Shown: piece after piece, positions 49,886-58,355 of the stretch | Numbering within the stretch: the stretch's first letter is position 1 | Layout: every line of letters begins with the position of its first letter | Assembly (NCBI GenBank): GCA_016788425.1 | Contig: JAEURQ010000002.1 | Coordinates: forward strand, 682,001 to 746,000 | DNA length: 64,000 nucleotides | Source: Chthonomonas sp. | GTDB taxonomy: Bacteria > Armatimonadota > Fimbriimonadia > Fimbriimonadales > Fimbriimonadaceae | Reading direction: 5' to 3' | Made by a program: the position numbers and the translations under genes | Notes under the pieces: model-generated | Database searches by the model: none | What the model saw: only the letters and a program-made list of their open reading frames with translations | Told to the model about the DNA's origin: nothing

Positions 49886-51184
49886 ATGCTGTTCAACTCA
49901 GTTTTGCCCGGAGACCTTCGCAACCCTAGCCTGGCCCATGTAGCCGAGACTGCTCGGCATTGCCGAAACCTCAATGCGTTAGCGCCGCTTATGACCGCGC
50001 TCGGCAAGAAAAAGGCGACGGTCGCGGTTCTCGGGGACTCAAACACAAAGCGGTTCGGCCTCGACACGCCGGACAGCGGTTGGTTCGAAGTGTTGATCGG
50101 CGAGCTTCAGGGCATTTGCGGATTTGGCGGAGCTGGGTTCCTTGCGGCGGCGACCATGGGCGGTTCAGAGGATGCCACGAGTTACACCAACCAGTTCAGT
50201 GTGGCGGTGCCGGCCAATTCGGTGGACTGGACGCCCAATGCGGCGGCTGGGACCGGCTATAACGGGCGATGGATTGAAGCGTGGGGCGCATCTGTCGCCA
50301 GGTTGAAGGCGGCGGAAGCCGTGACCATGTCAGTCACGACAAGCCGGGGGCGATCTCGAGCAACGCGGGTAGGAGTCGTGACACTCAACAAGAATGGCGC
50401 AACGATCACCCAGCCGTACACGGTTTCGGGTGCGACTACGGCGAGTGGAAACCTCACCCTGCCGGCGGTCAATGATGCTTCCTTGCGAGTCGACTGGATC
50501 ACGCTCACTCCAGGAGTTAACACCATAACGCTGGGGCAGCCATCGGGCGGTGACCCGTGGATTTGCGGATTTCTGTTTGATCAGGGCGACGCATCCAGCG
50601 GTGTTCTTGGCTACAACTTTGCGCATCACGGAATTCGACTCATCGATGACGGTGGGAGTAGCGCGGGCTATTGGCGGGCGAATCTGGTTACGGGGATTGC
50701 GAACCACTTCAACACCTTGAAGTCGGATCGAGTTCTCGATTGCATGATCTGCAACGCGGGACAAAACGACATTGGTAGCAACGCGAGCACAGTTGAAAAC
50801 TTCGTCGCCGCTTACCGTGAGATAGCAACCCGAGCGCAAGCCGCAGGCGGTTGCGTATTAGGGCTGCAGTCCCAGCGAGTTCACCTCGCAAACGGCTCAA
50901 CCCTCACATTTGAACAAACACGGGCGGCCATGGACCAGGTGGCGGACGAATTCCCTAACGTGTTCGCAGTTTATGACGAGTGGGCGCACCTCGGGTTTGA
51001 AGAGTTTCAGCCAGCCAACCGAACGATCAGCGCGGTGACCGTGGCCGGAAACGCGGCGGCAAAGGGATGGCGATGGGACGACATCCACTATTCGCAAGGG
51101 TTTCACTACGGGCGTGCCAATCGAATGATGCAGGTTCTGATGGCGGCCGAGATCGCGAACCAGGGAATGGCGTCGAGGATTTAA
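49886..51184 (+). CDS. SGNH/GDSL-like hydrolase
   Basis: The 432-residue protein has block I VAVLGDSNTKRFG (Gly50, Asp51, Ser52), block III AGQNDIG (Asn294) and block V WDDIHYS (Asp398, His401), a complete SGNH esterase set. A beta-rich insertion lies at ~residues 95-235. It has no signal peptide and sits between head genes, so it may be a virion-borne or capsid-associated esterase, for example against O-acetylated surface sugars. I chose the ATG because it has the standard spacing from the CGTACTT motif. Confidence 0.82.
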   Translation: MLFNSVLPGDLRNPSLAHVAETARHCRNLNALAPLMTALGKKKATVAVLGDSNTKRFGLDTPDSGWFEVLIGELQGICGFGGAGFLAAATMGGSEDATSYTNQFSVAVPANSVDWTPNAAAGTGYNGRWIEAWGASVARLKAAEAVTMSVTTSRGRSRATRVGVVTLNKNGATITQPYTVSGATTASGNLTLPAVNDASLRVDWITLTPGVNTITLGQPSGGDPWICGFLFDQGDASSGVLGYNFAHHGIRLIDDGGSSAGYWRANLVTGIANHFNTLKSDRVLDCMICNAGQNDIGSNASTVENFVAAYREIATRAQAAGGCVLGLQSQRVHLANGSTLTFEQTRAAMDQVADEFPNVFAVYDEWAHLGFEEFQPANRTISAVTVAGNAAAKGWRWDDIHYSQGFHYGRANRMMQVLMAAEIANQGMASRI

Positions 51185-51188
51185 CCGC

Positions 51189-51518
51189 GTGGCCAAAGCT
51201 CAACTCGCGACTGACAAGACGCTTCTTTTCTGGTGCCCAGGGTGCAATGAGGCGCACGGGGTTCCGACAGATGGGCCGCGCAAGTGGGGCTGGAACAACT
51301 CGGTTGACAGTCCAACTTTGACGCCAAGCATTCTGGTTCGTCAAACGCTCTATGGGCCCGATCGATTGACATTTGCGAACTATCACGGCCCTCATCCGCC
51401 CTCAGAATCGGTCCAAGGGGTGTGCCACAGTTTTGTTCGCGATGGGCGAATCGAATTTCTCGGCGATTGCACCCATGCGCTCGCCGGCCAGACGGTTGAA
51501 ATGCCAGACTGGGAATAA
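51189..51518 (+). CDS. DUF6527-like phage protein
   Basis: This 109-residue protein has LFWCPGCNEAHGV followed by CHSFVRDGRIEFLGDCTHAL and AGQTVEMPDWE, a conserved small phage family with a likely metal or zinc site. It starts at a GTG 4 bp after the SGNH gene. The function is unknown. Confidence 0.85.
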   Translation: MAKAQLATDKTLLFWCPGCNEAHGVPTDGPRKWGWNNSVDSPTLTPSILVRQTLYGPDRLTFANYHGPHPPSESVQGVCHSFVRDGRIEFLGDCTHALAGQTVEMPDWE

Positions 51519-51530
51519 TCGGACCCTCAG

Positions 51531-51537
51531 CGTACTG
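51531..51537 (+). promoter_or_regulatory. CGTACTG variant motif, before 51549 gene
   Basis: CGTACTG differs by one base from the motif and lies 11 nt before the ATG at 51549. AGGG is in the spacer. Intergenic. Confidence 0.4.
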
Positions 51538-51548
51538 TTCAGGGTGCG

Positions 51549-51698
51549 ATGATTATCAAACTCTTTGATCAGCACGCTGAATTTATTGAGGAGCTGAGCA
51601 TTTCTGAAGAACAAGCTCCGGCGGAGCTCGCGCACGACGGCAGGACTTATGTCCACGGCGGCGCTAGCAGCTACACGGAAAAGGTGGCCGCCGAATGA
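51549..51698 (+). CDS. 49-residue hypothetical protein before protease/scaffold gene
   Basis: This small gene (IIKLFDQHAEFIEELSISEE) starts 11 nt after the CGTACTG variant and overlaps the next gene by ATGA (51695-51698). The product is helical then Gly/Ser-rich. It is probably a small head-assembly protein. The function is unknown. Confidence 0.7.
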   Translation: MIIKLFDQHAEFIEELSISEEQAPAELAHDGRTYVHGGASSYTEKVAAE

Positions 51699-52891
51699 GG
51701 ATTTCGTTCGACACCATCACCGATCTCATTCGATCCAAGCTCCGGGCCGGGATCGCGAACTCGGACAACTGGCCGTGGATCCGAGATGTTTATCCTGATG
51801 CGTTCGTGTACCAGCTTGATGGTGCCTACTATGAGCGGACGTACACCCTCGGGGAAGATGGTGCCCTCACCTTTGGCGAGCCGACCCCGGTTGTCATCAG
51901 CCGTGAGTACGTGCCCGTCACCGGCTTCTCCGTCACGGCAAACGCCGACGGAACGGTCGACCTGTATGGCCGCGTGTTCCGCATGGGCAACTACCCGGAC
52001 AAGAGTTTTGCTCTGACCGACCCCGCTGAGGCCGACGCCATGATCAGCCGGTTCAACGCCCGCGGCGGCTGTAAGAACGGACTCGAGCACAAGGTAAAGA
52101 CCGTCCTCGGCCACGAGTTAGGGACGCTCAATAAATTGGAGCGGATTGGCACTGAGTTCTGGGGCACGATGCGGCTCCCGGCGTGGCTGTCGAAACTAGG
52201 CGACAAGGAGTTGGGCCCCGACTCGGTTCAGACCTCGCTGGAATTCGCGGTCGGACTGTCTGGAACCGGTCAGCGCGATATCGTTGGCAATGCACTCACG
52301 TTTGATCCGAGAATCGAGGATGCGACCCTCGTTGCATTTGCGAACGGTCCTGTCCCTGAGCGTACTAAATCGGCTGACATGGACGAAAAGGGATTCTTCA
52401 GCAAGTTGGCGGCCCTCTTCGGTGCGGCTGCCAGTGATGGTACTCCAGCTCCGCAACCGGTGCCGCCTGCTCCTACTACGTCGCCGATTTTTTCGGCTGA
52501 CCCGACCACTGATGAGCTTCGCAAGCGCGTTGCCCTCCAGGACAAGGCCCTGATTCAGGCACGGGCACGAGCATTTGCGGCTGAGCAGATCGCAGCGAAG
52601 AAGGTGCTTCCAGCGGAACTGAGCAACGTGGAATCGATGTTCGCGGCCGCATTGGAATCTGATTCGGCGGGAGCGGTTAAGTTTGCCGCAAACGGTGAAA
52701 TCGAGGAAGGCCCGATGTGCAAGGCGATCCGGGAAAACTTCTCGCTTCGAGCCGAACACAAGCTCACTACGGAAGCGATCCCGGCAGGGCAATCGCAAAC
52801 CGAAGAGCAGACGCTCTTTGCCAAGGCAGAGCCAAATCAGGATTTGCCGATCAGCGTTGATCTGAAGCAATTCAAGGGAGGAATTCGATAA
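51695..52891 (+). CDS. Prohead protease/scaffold-like protein
   Basis: The 398-residue protein has a beta-rich N-terminal domain (VYPDAFVYQLDGAYYERTYT), a segment with GLEHKVKTVLGHELG and DSVQTSLEFAVG that could hold a His/Ser pair of a maturation protease, a Pro/Ala-rich linker (~residues 240-270), and a helical C-terminus like a scaffold (KALIQARARAFAAEQIAAKK). It precedes the decoration and capsid genes, the normal place for a protease-scaffold. The catalytic assignment is uncertain. Confidence 0.7.
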   Translation: MRISFDTITDLIRSKLRAGIANSDNWPWIRDVYPDAFVYQLDGAYYERTYTLGEDGALTFGEPTPVVISREYVPVTGFSVTANADGTVDLYGRVFRMGNYPDKSFALTDPAEADAMISRFNARGGCKNGLEHKVKTVLGHELGTLNKLERIGTEFWGTMRLPAWLSKLGDKELGPDSVQTSLEFAVGLSGTGQRDIVGNALTFDPRIEDATLVAFANGPVPERTKSADMDEKGFFSKLAALFGAAASDGTPAPQPVPPAPTTSPIFSADPTTDELRKRVALQDKALIQARARAFAAEQIAAKKVLPAELSNVESMFAAALESDSAGAVKFAANGEIEEGPMCKAIRENFSLRAEHKLTTEAIPAGQSQTEEQTLFAKAEPNQDLPISVDLKQFKGGIR

Positions 52892-53364
52892 TGAAATTTG
52901 GTCCAACCACCACGAACCTCGGCGGGCGCACTCGCGTTCTTGCCAACACGAACTCGGCCCGATCGAAAGTCGGCGGGGTTACGATCGACTGGTCTACGGT
53001 TGCCGCCGTATCCGGCTCGGCGGTCACTCTGGACGGTCAAGTCATTCCCATCGGGAAGAAGTACTTGCCGTACGGAACTGTCTTGGTTCAGATCACAGCG
53101 AGCCGACTGTACGGGCCAGCGGCGACTAACGCCGGTGGTGCGACTGCCGCATCGGATGGGCGCCAAACGATTGACGCCACACGCCGCGGTGCAGTTTTCG
53201 TGCTGGATCGCACCATCACGGAAGACGACGACGGAATCCACATCGGCGAAGTCTTCGATGCTGGAGTTGCGCACAAGGCCCGCATCAAGTGCGGAGCTGC
53301 GGGACAACCGACCTACGCCAATCTGGAAGCCGCGCTTCCCGGCCTGACCTACGCTTCGAGCTAA
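52891..53364 (+). CDS. Head decoration-like protein
   Basis: This 157-residue protein (KFGPTTTNLGGRTRVLANTN) is beta-rich, with GAVFVLDRTITEDDDGIHIG in its second half. It lies directly before the major capsid gene, as lambda gpD does. The start lies in a TAATG overlap and follows GGAGGA. The assignment rests on position and size. Confidence 0.7.
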   Translation: MKFGPTTTNLGGRTRVLANTNSARSKVGGVTIDWSTVAAVSGSAVTLDGQVIPIGKKYLPYGTVLVQITASRLYGPAATNAGGATAASDGRQTIDATRRGAVFVLDRTITEDDDGIHIGEVFDAGVAHKARIKCGAAGQPTYANLEAALPGLTYASS

Positions 53365-53368
53365 GAAC

Positions 53369-54493
53369 ATGTTGATTGCACTCTCACAAATTCTAGGCAC
53401 GACTCGGATCGCTAAGTTCGTTTCCGAGATCGTGGACATCCGTCAGTACCAGGTCTCTCCCTGGGACGCCCGCATTCCGGATGTGCCGGCGACCGAAGAT
53501 GACATCATCTGGAAGGGCGCGGGTTCCCTGGCCGTCGCCGATGTCGTTATGGACGGGGCCATGGCTCCGACCCGCAAGCTCAAGCCAAGCACCTTTGTGC
53601 AAACCAAGGTGCCGAACCTGAAGCACGGCCTCGATCTGGATCAGCGCGATCTCGATCTGCTGTACCGCCTCACCAATGGTGGCGGTTTGGCCGTTGATGC
53701 GGGCTCGCTTGATACCAAAATCGCGGGCTACCTCGCGGGGCTCATCGATGGTGTGAACAAGCGCAAGGCGATTCTCAAGTGCGCGGTCGTTTCGGACGGA
53801 TTTGCGATCGACAAGTTCGGCATCAAGGCATCCGGCGTCACCTTCGGGATGAAATCGGACCTGAAGGTCACGCTAACCGGTGGTCAACAGTACATCAACG
53901 CAAACCTTGCTACCATGACTCCAGTTGCGGATGCGCTGGCGCTCATTCGAAAGGCAAAGGAGACGTACGGTATCACCTACGATCGCATCACCTACGCTAC
54001 TGCGGTCTTTGATGTCATCACGGCATCCGATGAGTTCAAGGCGAAGGCGCAAATCTTCTCGGGCGTCACGTTTGGTTCTGGTTCGTTCCCGCTTCCCGTT
54101 GGGACGGCGAAAGAGCTCCTTCAGCGTGTCCTTGGTGGCGGCATTGAAATCGAAATCGATGATTCCACCTACTTCGTCGAGAATGAGGATGGCACCGAAT
54201 CGACGGCTCGTTACGTGGCCGAGGCGGATGTCATTTTCTCGACCAAAGCAGCCGACGGAAATGCCGGCGTGTGGGACTTCGCCAACTGTCCGGTGACCGA
54301 AGCGATTGCGTCGAACCTCATGCCAGGAACGGTGATTGGAAACAGCATTCCGGCGGGCACTCGCGGCCCGGTTGGCTACGTGACAGCCGCCAATGGCAAT
54401 ATGAACCCTCCGGGCGTGACGCTCTGGGCGGTGACCAAGGGAATGTCCCGGCGGCACCACGACGCGGTCACGGCCAAGATCATCTGTAAGTAA
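53369..54493 (+). CDS. Major capsid protein (lambda E-like)
   Basis: The 374-residue protein has the phage capsid E pattern: VPNLKHGLDLDQRDLDLLYR, KETYGITYDRITYATAVF, and a C-terminal VTEAIASNLMPGTVIG with YFVENEDGTEST. The length is close to other gpE-like capsids. It is followed by a strong terminator. Confidence 0.93.
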   Translation: MLIALSQILGTTRIAKFVSEIVDIRQYQVSPWDARIPDVPATEDDIIWKGAGSLAVADVVMDGAMAPTRKLKPSTFVQTKVPNLKHGLDLDQRDLDLLYRLTNGGGLAVDAGSLDTKIAGYLAGLIDGVNKRKAILKCAVVSDGFAIDKFGIKASGVTFGMKSDLKVTLTGGQQYINANLATMTPVADALALIRKAKETYGITYDRITYATAVFDVITASDEFKAKAQIFSGVTFGSGSFPLPVGTAKELLQRVLGGGIEIEIDDSTYFVENEDGTESTARYVAEADVIFSTKAADGNAGVWDFANCPVTEAIASNLMPGTVIGNSIPAGTRGPVGYVTAANGNMNPPGVTLWAVTKGMSRRHHDAVTAKIICK

Positions 54494-54516
54494 GAACTCA
54501 CTCCACGACCTCGATT

Positions 54517-54548
54517 GCCGCCGCGACTTGACTCGCGGCGGCCTTTTT
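54517..54548 (+). terminator. Rho-independent terminator after major capsid gene
   Basis: A perfect 10-bp stem (GCCGCCGCGA / TCGCGGCGGC) with loop CTTGAC is followed by CCTTTTT. The T tract ends exactly where the CGTACTT motif begins (54549). Confidence 0.9.
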
Positions 54549-54555
54549 CGTACTT
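54549..54555 (+). promoter_or_regulatory. CGTACTT motif, directly after capsid terminator
   Basis: Exact CGTACTT, 11 nt before the ATG at 54567, with AGGTGAT in the spacer as a Shine-Dalgarno. The gene must be transcribed independently of, or by readthrough from, the capsid gene. Confidence 0.6.
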
Positions 54556-54566
54556 GAGCAGGTGAT

Positions 54567-54974
54567 ATGGGAAATCTATCCATTACCGTACAGGAAGCCC
54601 TGGAAATCATTGACGGCGGCTCCTCGTTTATGCACGAAGGCAGAATCATTTCGACGCGCGATCAGCTGCGTTCTGCCCTTGGTGAGCGATTGCCAGACGA
54701 TCCAGAACCAGTTGAATTGGCTGACGACGACGGTCAAAAGATTGATGATGATCTTGAAGAGCGCCTCCTTGATCTGGAGCTCGCGGTCGATGAGTGGCAA
54801 GGGGAAAAGGCCGCGTTGCTCGCTCGCGTGGAGCAACTTGAACTCCATGTAAATGAGCTTCTGGGCGGTGACAATGGGAGTGTCCAGGCGGTAGTTGAAG
54901 CATCTGCAACGGATCCGAAGCCCGAAGAAAAGCCGAAGGCTGAACCCGCAAAGGACAAACCTAAGGAAAAGTAA
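54567..54974 (+). CDS. Hypothetical helical head-tail region protein
   Basis: This 135-residue protein has an N-terminal helix-loop region (SITVQEALEIIDGGSSFMHE), a long acidic coiled coil (ERLLDLELAVDEWQGEKAAL) and a Lys/Pro/Glu-rich tail (EEKPKAEPAKDKPKEK). It resembles small phage proteins between capsid and connector genes. The function is unknown. Confidence 0.7.
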   Translation: MGNLSITVQEALEIIDGGSSFMHEGRIISTRDQLRSALGERLPDDPEPVELADDDGQKIDDDLEERLLDLELAVDEWQGEKAALLARVEQLELHVNELLGGDNGSVQAVVEASATDPKPEEKPKAEPAKDKPKEK

Positions 54975-54977
54975 GTC

Positions 54978-55367
54978 GTGGCGACAACCTACGAACCCGC
55001 GCTTCCCACTCCCCGAGATCGAGCCCGCCTTCTTCTCGGGGATACTGGCGTGCTCCTGGACGCCGTTGGGGCGCGGGTGTGGTTTTATCAGGATGAAACC
55101 CTTGACGCCCTCATCGAGGAGTTCAAGTTTGCCGAGGCAGTCGCCCAGGCCGCCGATGGTCTTTGCTCGAGGTTTGCCCAAGAACCGGATGAATATCAGG
55201 ACGAGGGAGGGGTTCGGGTGCGGTGGAACGAGCGCATCGAGCAGTGGAAGACGCTTGCGAAGAAGTGTCGCGCCGGTGAAATCGGTGGGCCTAAATCCGG
55301 AGTTGCCGGATCACGCTACGCAACCGGCAAGCTCGCCGCACCAGGTGTGGAGAACTTCAGCCTGTGA
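54978..55367 (+). CDS. Head-tail adaptor-like protein
   Basis: The 129-residue product begins with a helical PTPRDRARLLLGDTGVLLDA and continues LIEEFKFAEAVAQAADGLCS, the pattern of phage head-tail adaptor (gp6-like) proteins. It starts at GTG 54978. It is coupled to the next gene by TGATG. Confidence 0.75.
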   Translation: MATTYEPALPTPRDRARLLLGDTGVLLDAVGARVWFYQDETLDALIEEFKFAEAVAQAADGLCSRFAQEPDEYQDEGGVRVRWNERIEQWKTLAKKCRAGEIGGPKSGVAGSRYATGKLAAPGVENFSL

Positions 55368-55765
55368 TGTCAACTGGGACCCTGGCCGCCATCCGAGCCG
55401 TTTCAGATAAGACGCTCCATCCGCACTTTCGCCTCGTTGTTGTGCAGACGGTTGCTGGCGATTTTGGAGAAGAGACGGTAGAACTCACTCCCGAACCGAC
55501 GATTCTTGGTCGTTTGCGGCCGATCAGAGCGGATGAGGTTCCGGGCGAGTTTGCGATGGAGCATCGCGAACTTTCTCGCTTAACCATGCGCCACAGCGCG
55601 ACCATTGAACGGGATTCTTTGGTTTCCATGGGTCAGGAGGTTCCTGGCGCTTTTCAGCAACTGCGAGAGTGGCAGGAATCGGTACGGCTCATCGTTTTGG
55701 GTGATTTGAGCTCGAAGCACGAAGCCACTCGCGGAGTGAGGAGCTACTTGGTGGCCCGGCGATGA
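55367..55765 (+). CDS. Head-tail connector-like protein
   Basis: This 132-residue beta-rich protein (TLHPHFRLVVVQTVAGDFGE) has the size and position of head-closure proteins (SPP1 gp16-like). I chose the ATG at 55367 (TGATG overlap) over the GTG one codon upstream. The assignment is by position. Confidence 0.65.
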   Translation: MSTGTLAAIRAVSDKTLHPHFRLVVVQTVAGDFGEETVELTPEPTILGRLRPIRADEVPGEFAMEHRELSRLTMRHSATIERDSLVSMGQEVPGAFQQLREWQESVRLIVLGDLSSKHEATRGVRSYLVARR

Positions 55766-56172
55766 TCGAGGCCGTGATCAATTGCCTGGAATTGAAACTG
55801 CGGCCTGTTCTGCCCGCAGGGGTGGGCTTGTATGGCTATCCCGGGCCAAAGGCCAAACAACCGGTTGCGGTGATCCACAAGTTCATCAACGGTCAGGCGG
55901 ACTACTTCCTGGGAAATGTTGAGCGGTCAGTGGACATCGTGGTTGAGGTTGCGGTTGAATCGGTCTCGGAAAACATCACACCTGTGCAGGAAATGGCGGA
56001 CCTGATGCACCGGACGATCATGTCCATCCGGTCGTTTTCGACTGAGTACGGCATTATTGCGGATGTGTTTCGTATGGCGCCGGTGAACTATCCAATTGAT
56101 TTGAACGGCAAGACGGTCCAGCACCTGGGCGGCATCTACAAGTTCAACGTTCGCCCCCTGCCACCAGAGTGA
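55762..56172 (+). CDS. Tail terminator-like protein
   Basis: This 136-residue protein (EAVINCLELKLRPVLPAG then VEVAVESVSENITPVQEM) has the alpha/beta pattern of tail-terminator (lambda gpU-like) proteins. ATGA overlap upstream. The assignment is by order and fold pattern. Confidence 0.65.
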   Translation: MIEAVINCLELKLRPVLPAGVGLYGYPGPKAKQPVAVIHKFINGQADYFLGNVERSVDIVVEVAVESVSENITPVQEMADLMHRTIMSIRSFSTEYGIIADVFRMAPVNYPIDLNGKTVQHLGGIYKFNVRPLPPE

Positions 56173-56609
56173 GGATCAAGGTCAAGATGAACCGGATTCC
56201 GGAGTTGGCGAACGCCACGCCGGAACTTCGTGACGCTTGCGCTCGCGCTGTTGGATTTGCGCTGCAGGAGGAAACGGTCGAGCAGATCCGGAGCATGGGA
56301 GCGGTGGACACCGGGGCCATGATGAATTCGGTCTATCTGGAGACCCATTCGATGAGCGAGCGGGGCGCCGCCGTCAGTGCGGCCGCGACCCGTGCGGGAG
56401 CGGCATCAAAGGAGTTCTTGGAAGCGATTCCCAGCGGGCGGCCCGGCCGGGGAATGTCCAAGGTGGCACTGGCCGCTAACTACGCGGTGTACGTGCACCA
56501 GGGGGCACGAGGGCGGGCGTCCAGGCCGTTCTTGATGGTGGCCGGCCAGAATGTCAGCGGCCAGGCGCGACGGATTGTAGCGGGGTTGGTTAAGGAGTGG
56601 GCAGGCTAA
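56169..56609 (+). CDS. HK97 gp10-like tail-completion protein
   Basis: This 146-residue protein has the HK97_gp10 pattern: TGAMMNSVYLETHS, then SKVALAANYAVYVHQGARGR and SRPFLMVA. It starts at a GTG in a GTGA overlap. Its stop overlaps the stop of the minus-strand methyltransferase-nuclease gene. Confidence 0.85.
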   Translation: MRIKVKMNRIPELANATPELRDACARAVGFALQEETVEQIRSMGAVDTGAMMNSVYLETHSMSERGAAVSAAATRAGAASKEFLEAIPSGRPGRGMSKVALAANYAVYVHQGARGRASRPFLMVAGQNVSGQARRIVAGLVKEWAG

Positions 56610-58255
56610 ATTCGCAGTTTCCCTTGAATTCGGTACCGCGATGGTCGAATGTAGTATCCATCCGGAACAGCAAGTCCCACTTCCTTTTGGAGTAGTTGTT
56701 CTATTGGCAACATTTGAAGCCGAGGCACCTTGCGTCCTGCCGATTCCACTGTGCCCAAACTTAGGGCTTCTTGCTCCATGCCTCGCGTTGGGCGTTCGAG
56801 CGTGATGAGTGCGCCGATTGGAGCCTTCTCCCGCTCGATGACATGCGCAAAGTCGCGTACAATGCTCGGGTTGAGTCCTCCCCCTTTGACCTGAATCGGA
56901 GCGATGCTTGTGTCGTGAATCGTTGACTCAAGCCACAGATCGCCATCGATTCCGCGGTCGCCCCCCTTCTTTTCCCTTGGCTGACCGTTGACCAACCCGA
57001 CGGCCCACATTTCGAATTGCTTGTGACTATCCTTTCGCGTCAAGTTGAAGAACTCACGAGCCGCGTCCAGATCAGCGGGCAGCCCCTCAACTCGGAAATC
57101 GGTGCCTTTCTCCAACCCAAACTCCTCCATCAAGCGTTCTTCAATCTCATTGATGGCCAAGAATGTCACGTCGATCCCGATCCACTTCCTCTTGAGCTTC
57201 TGAGCGGCAGATACTGTTGTTCCGCATCCGCAAAATGCGTCGAGCACAACATCGCCCTCATCGGATGAAGCCTCGATTATTCGCTCCATAAGGGCGACCG
57301 GCTTTTGGGTTGGATATCCCCTCGCCTCTCCACTTCGACCGGCGGACTGCAATGGTGGAATGTCTGACCAAATGTTTGATACAACCTGCCCTTGTAGCTC
57401 TTCGAGATATCGCTTCAGTCTGAGTCGCTTCTTTGTATCCGGGCGCCCATCGAGTAGCTTAGGGATGTGAATTCGCCCTGCAATGTCCAATTTCTCCATT
57501 GTTTCCAATGAGTACCGCCATCCGCGGGGAGGAGGATCGAATCCTTTGTACTTGTACCAACCGTTCGGAAGCCCCGTGGCTTTATTGATCGCGGCCATGC
57601 CACCACCTGCAGGTGCAGACATATCTGCAAGTTGGTACTTGCCTCGCCCGTCATGGTCATCGTGTCTGTAGAAACTCCTTACGTAGTCGGGATCGTGAGG
57701 GCAAAAGACCGGCCGGAACTTGACCCGATCAGACTTACCGTAGAAGAGAATCGTATCTGATACGTTGGCAAACTTTAACTTTGCGTCGCTGTGAGCACTT
57801 TGGCGCTTCCAAACAATTTCGTTTCGGAAGTTTTGTGCTCTAAAAACGAGGTCGCAAACGAGTTTTAAATAATGGCTAGCCGCAGGATCGCAGTGAAGAT
57901 AAAAGGACCCAGTTGTCTTCAACTTGTACGAAAGGCTCAGAATCCTTGGAGCCATTGCCACCAAGTAAGCCATCATTTCAGACTCACCGATAAGGTCGTA
58001 AAGGACATCAAGCAGTCGGCGCAACCGTGGGTGATCACATGTCTGCTGGAACTCTTCCATGGCGGTCGGGTCCCACTTCCATGTATCCTCGAACGCCATG
58101 ATTTGAGCTGGTGACGGATCGCCTCTGACTTGCTTGAACAGCAGGTTGTACTGCCTCGCAGAATTGAATGGTGGATCAATGTAAATGAGGTCCACAGACT
58201 CATCCGCAACGCGATCCAGCATTTTTAGATTGTCGCCAAAGTACAACGTGTTCAT
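56606..58255 (-). CDS. DNA methyltransferase fused to PD-(D/E)XK restriction endonuclease
   Basis: This 549-residue polypeptide carries an adenine methyltransferase with motif IV DPPF (residues 27-30) and motif I DAFCGCGTT (339-347), in beta-class order. Its C-terminal ~130 residues carry an Mrr-like nuclease: GGDRGIDGDLW (Asp437) followed by IAPIQVKGGG (Gln455-Val-Lys457). Modification and restriction would therefore lie in one protein. It is on the minus strand inside the tail module and convergent with the gp10-like gene. A 100-bp gap separates it from the rightward tape measure. Confidence 0.88.
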   Translation of the reverse strand: MNTLYFGDNLKMLDRVADESVDLIYIDPPFNSARQYNLLFKQVRGDPSPAQIMAFEDTWKWDPTAMEEFQQTCDHPRLRRLLDVLYDLIGESEMMAYLVAMAPRILSLSYKLKTTGSFYLHCDPAASHYLKLVCDLVFRAQNFRNEIVWKRQSAHSDAKLKFANVSDTILFYGKSDRVKFRPVFCPHDPDYVRSFYRHDDHDGRGKYQLADMSAPAGGGMAAINKATGLPNGWYKYKGFDPPPRGWRYSLETMEKLDIAGRIHIPKLLDGRPDTKKRLRLKRYLEELQGQVVSNIWSDIPPLQSAGRSGEARGYPTQKPVALMERIIEASSDEGDVVLDAFCGCGTTVSAAQKLKRKWIGIDVTFLAINEIEERLMEEFGLEKGTDFRVEGLPADLDAAREFFNLTRKDSHKQFEMWAVGLVNGQPREKKGGDRGIDGDLWLESTIHDTSIAPIQVKGGGLNPSIVRDFAHVIEREKAPIGALITLERPTRGMEQEALSLGTVESAGRKVPRLQMLPIEQLLQKEVGLAVPDGYYIRPSRYRIQGKLRI

Positions 58256-58339
58256 TGCCTGCCGCCGAAAGAAGGCGTTTTACCCAAGTTTTCCAAGGCG
58301 AAGCAATATGTGCGGACTTGTCCACTAACAGCCGCAAGG

Positions 58340-58346
58340 CGTACTT
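58340..58346 (+). promoter_or_regulatory. CGTACTT motif, before tape measure gene
   Basis: Exact CGTACTT, 9 nt before the ATG at 58356. It is intergenic and restarts rightward transcription after the minus-strand gene. The spacer (agcctagcg) has no Shine-Dalgarno. Confidence 0.6.
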
Positions 58347-58355
58347 AGCCTAGCG

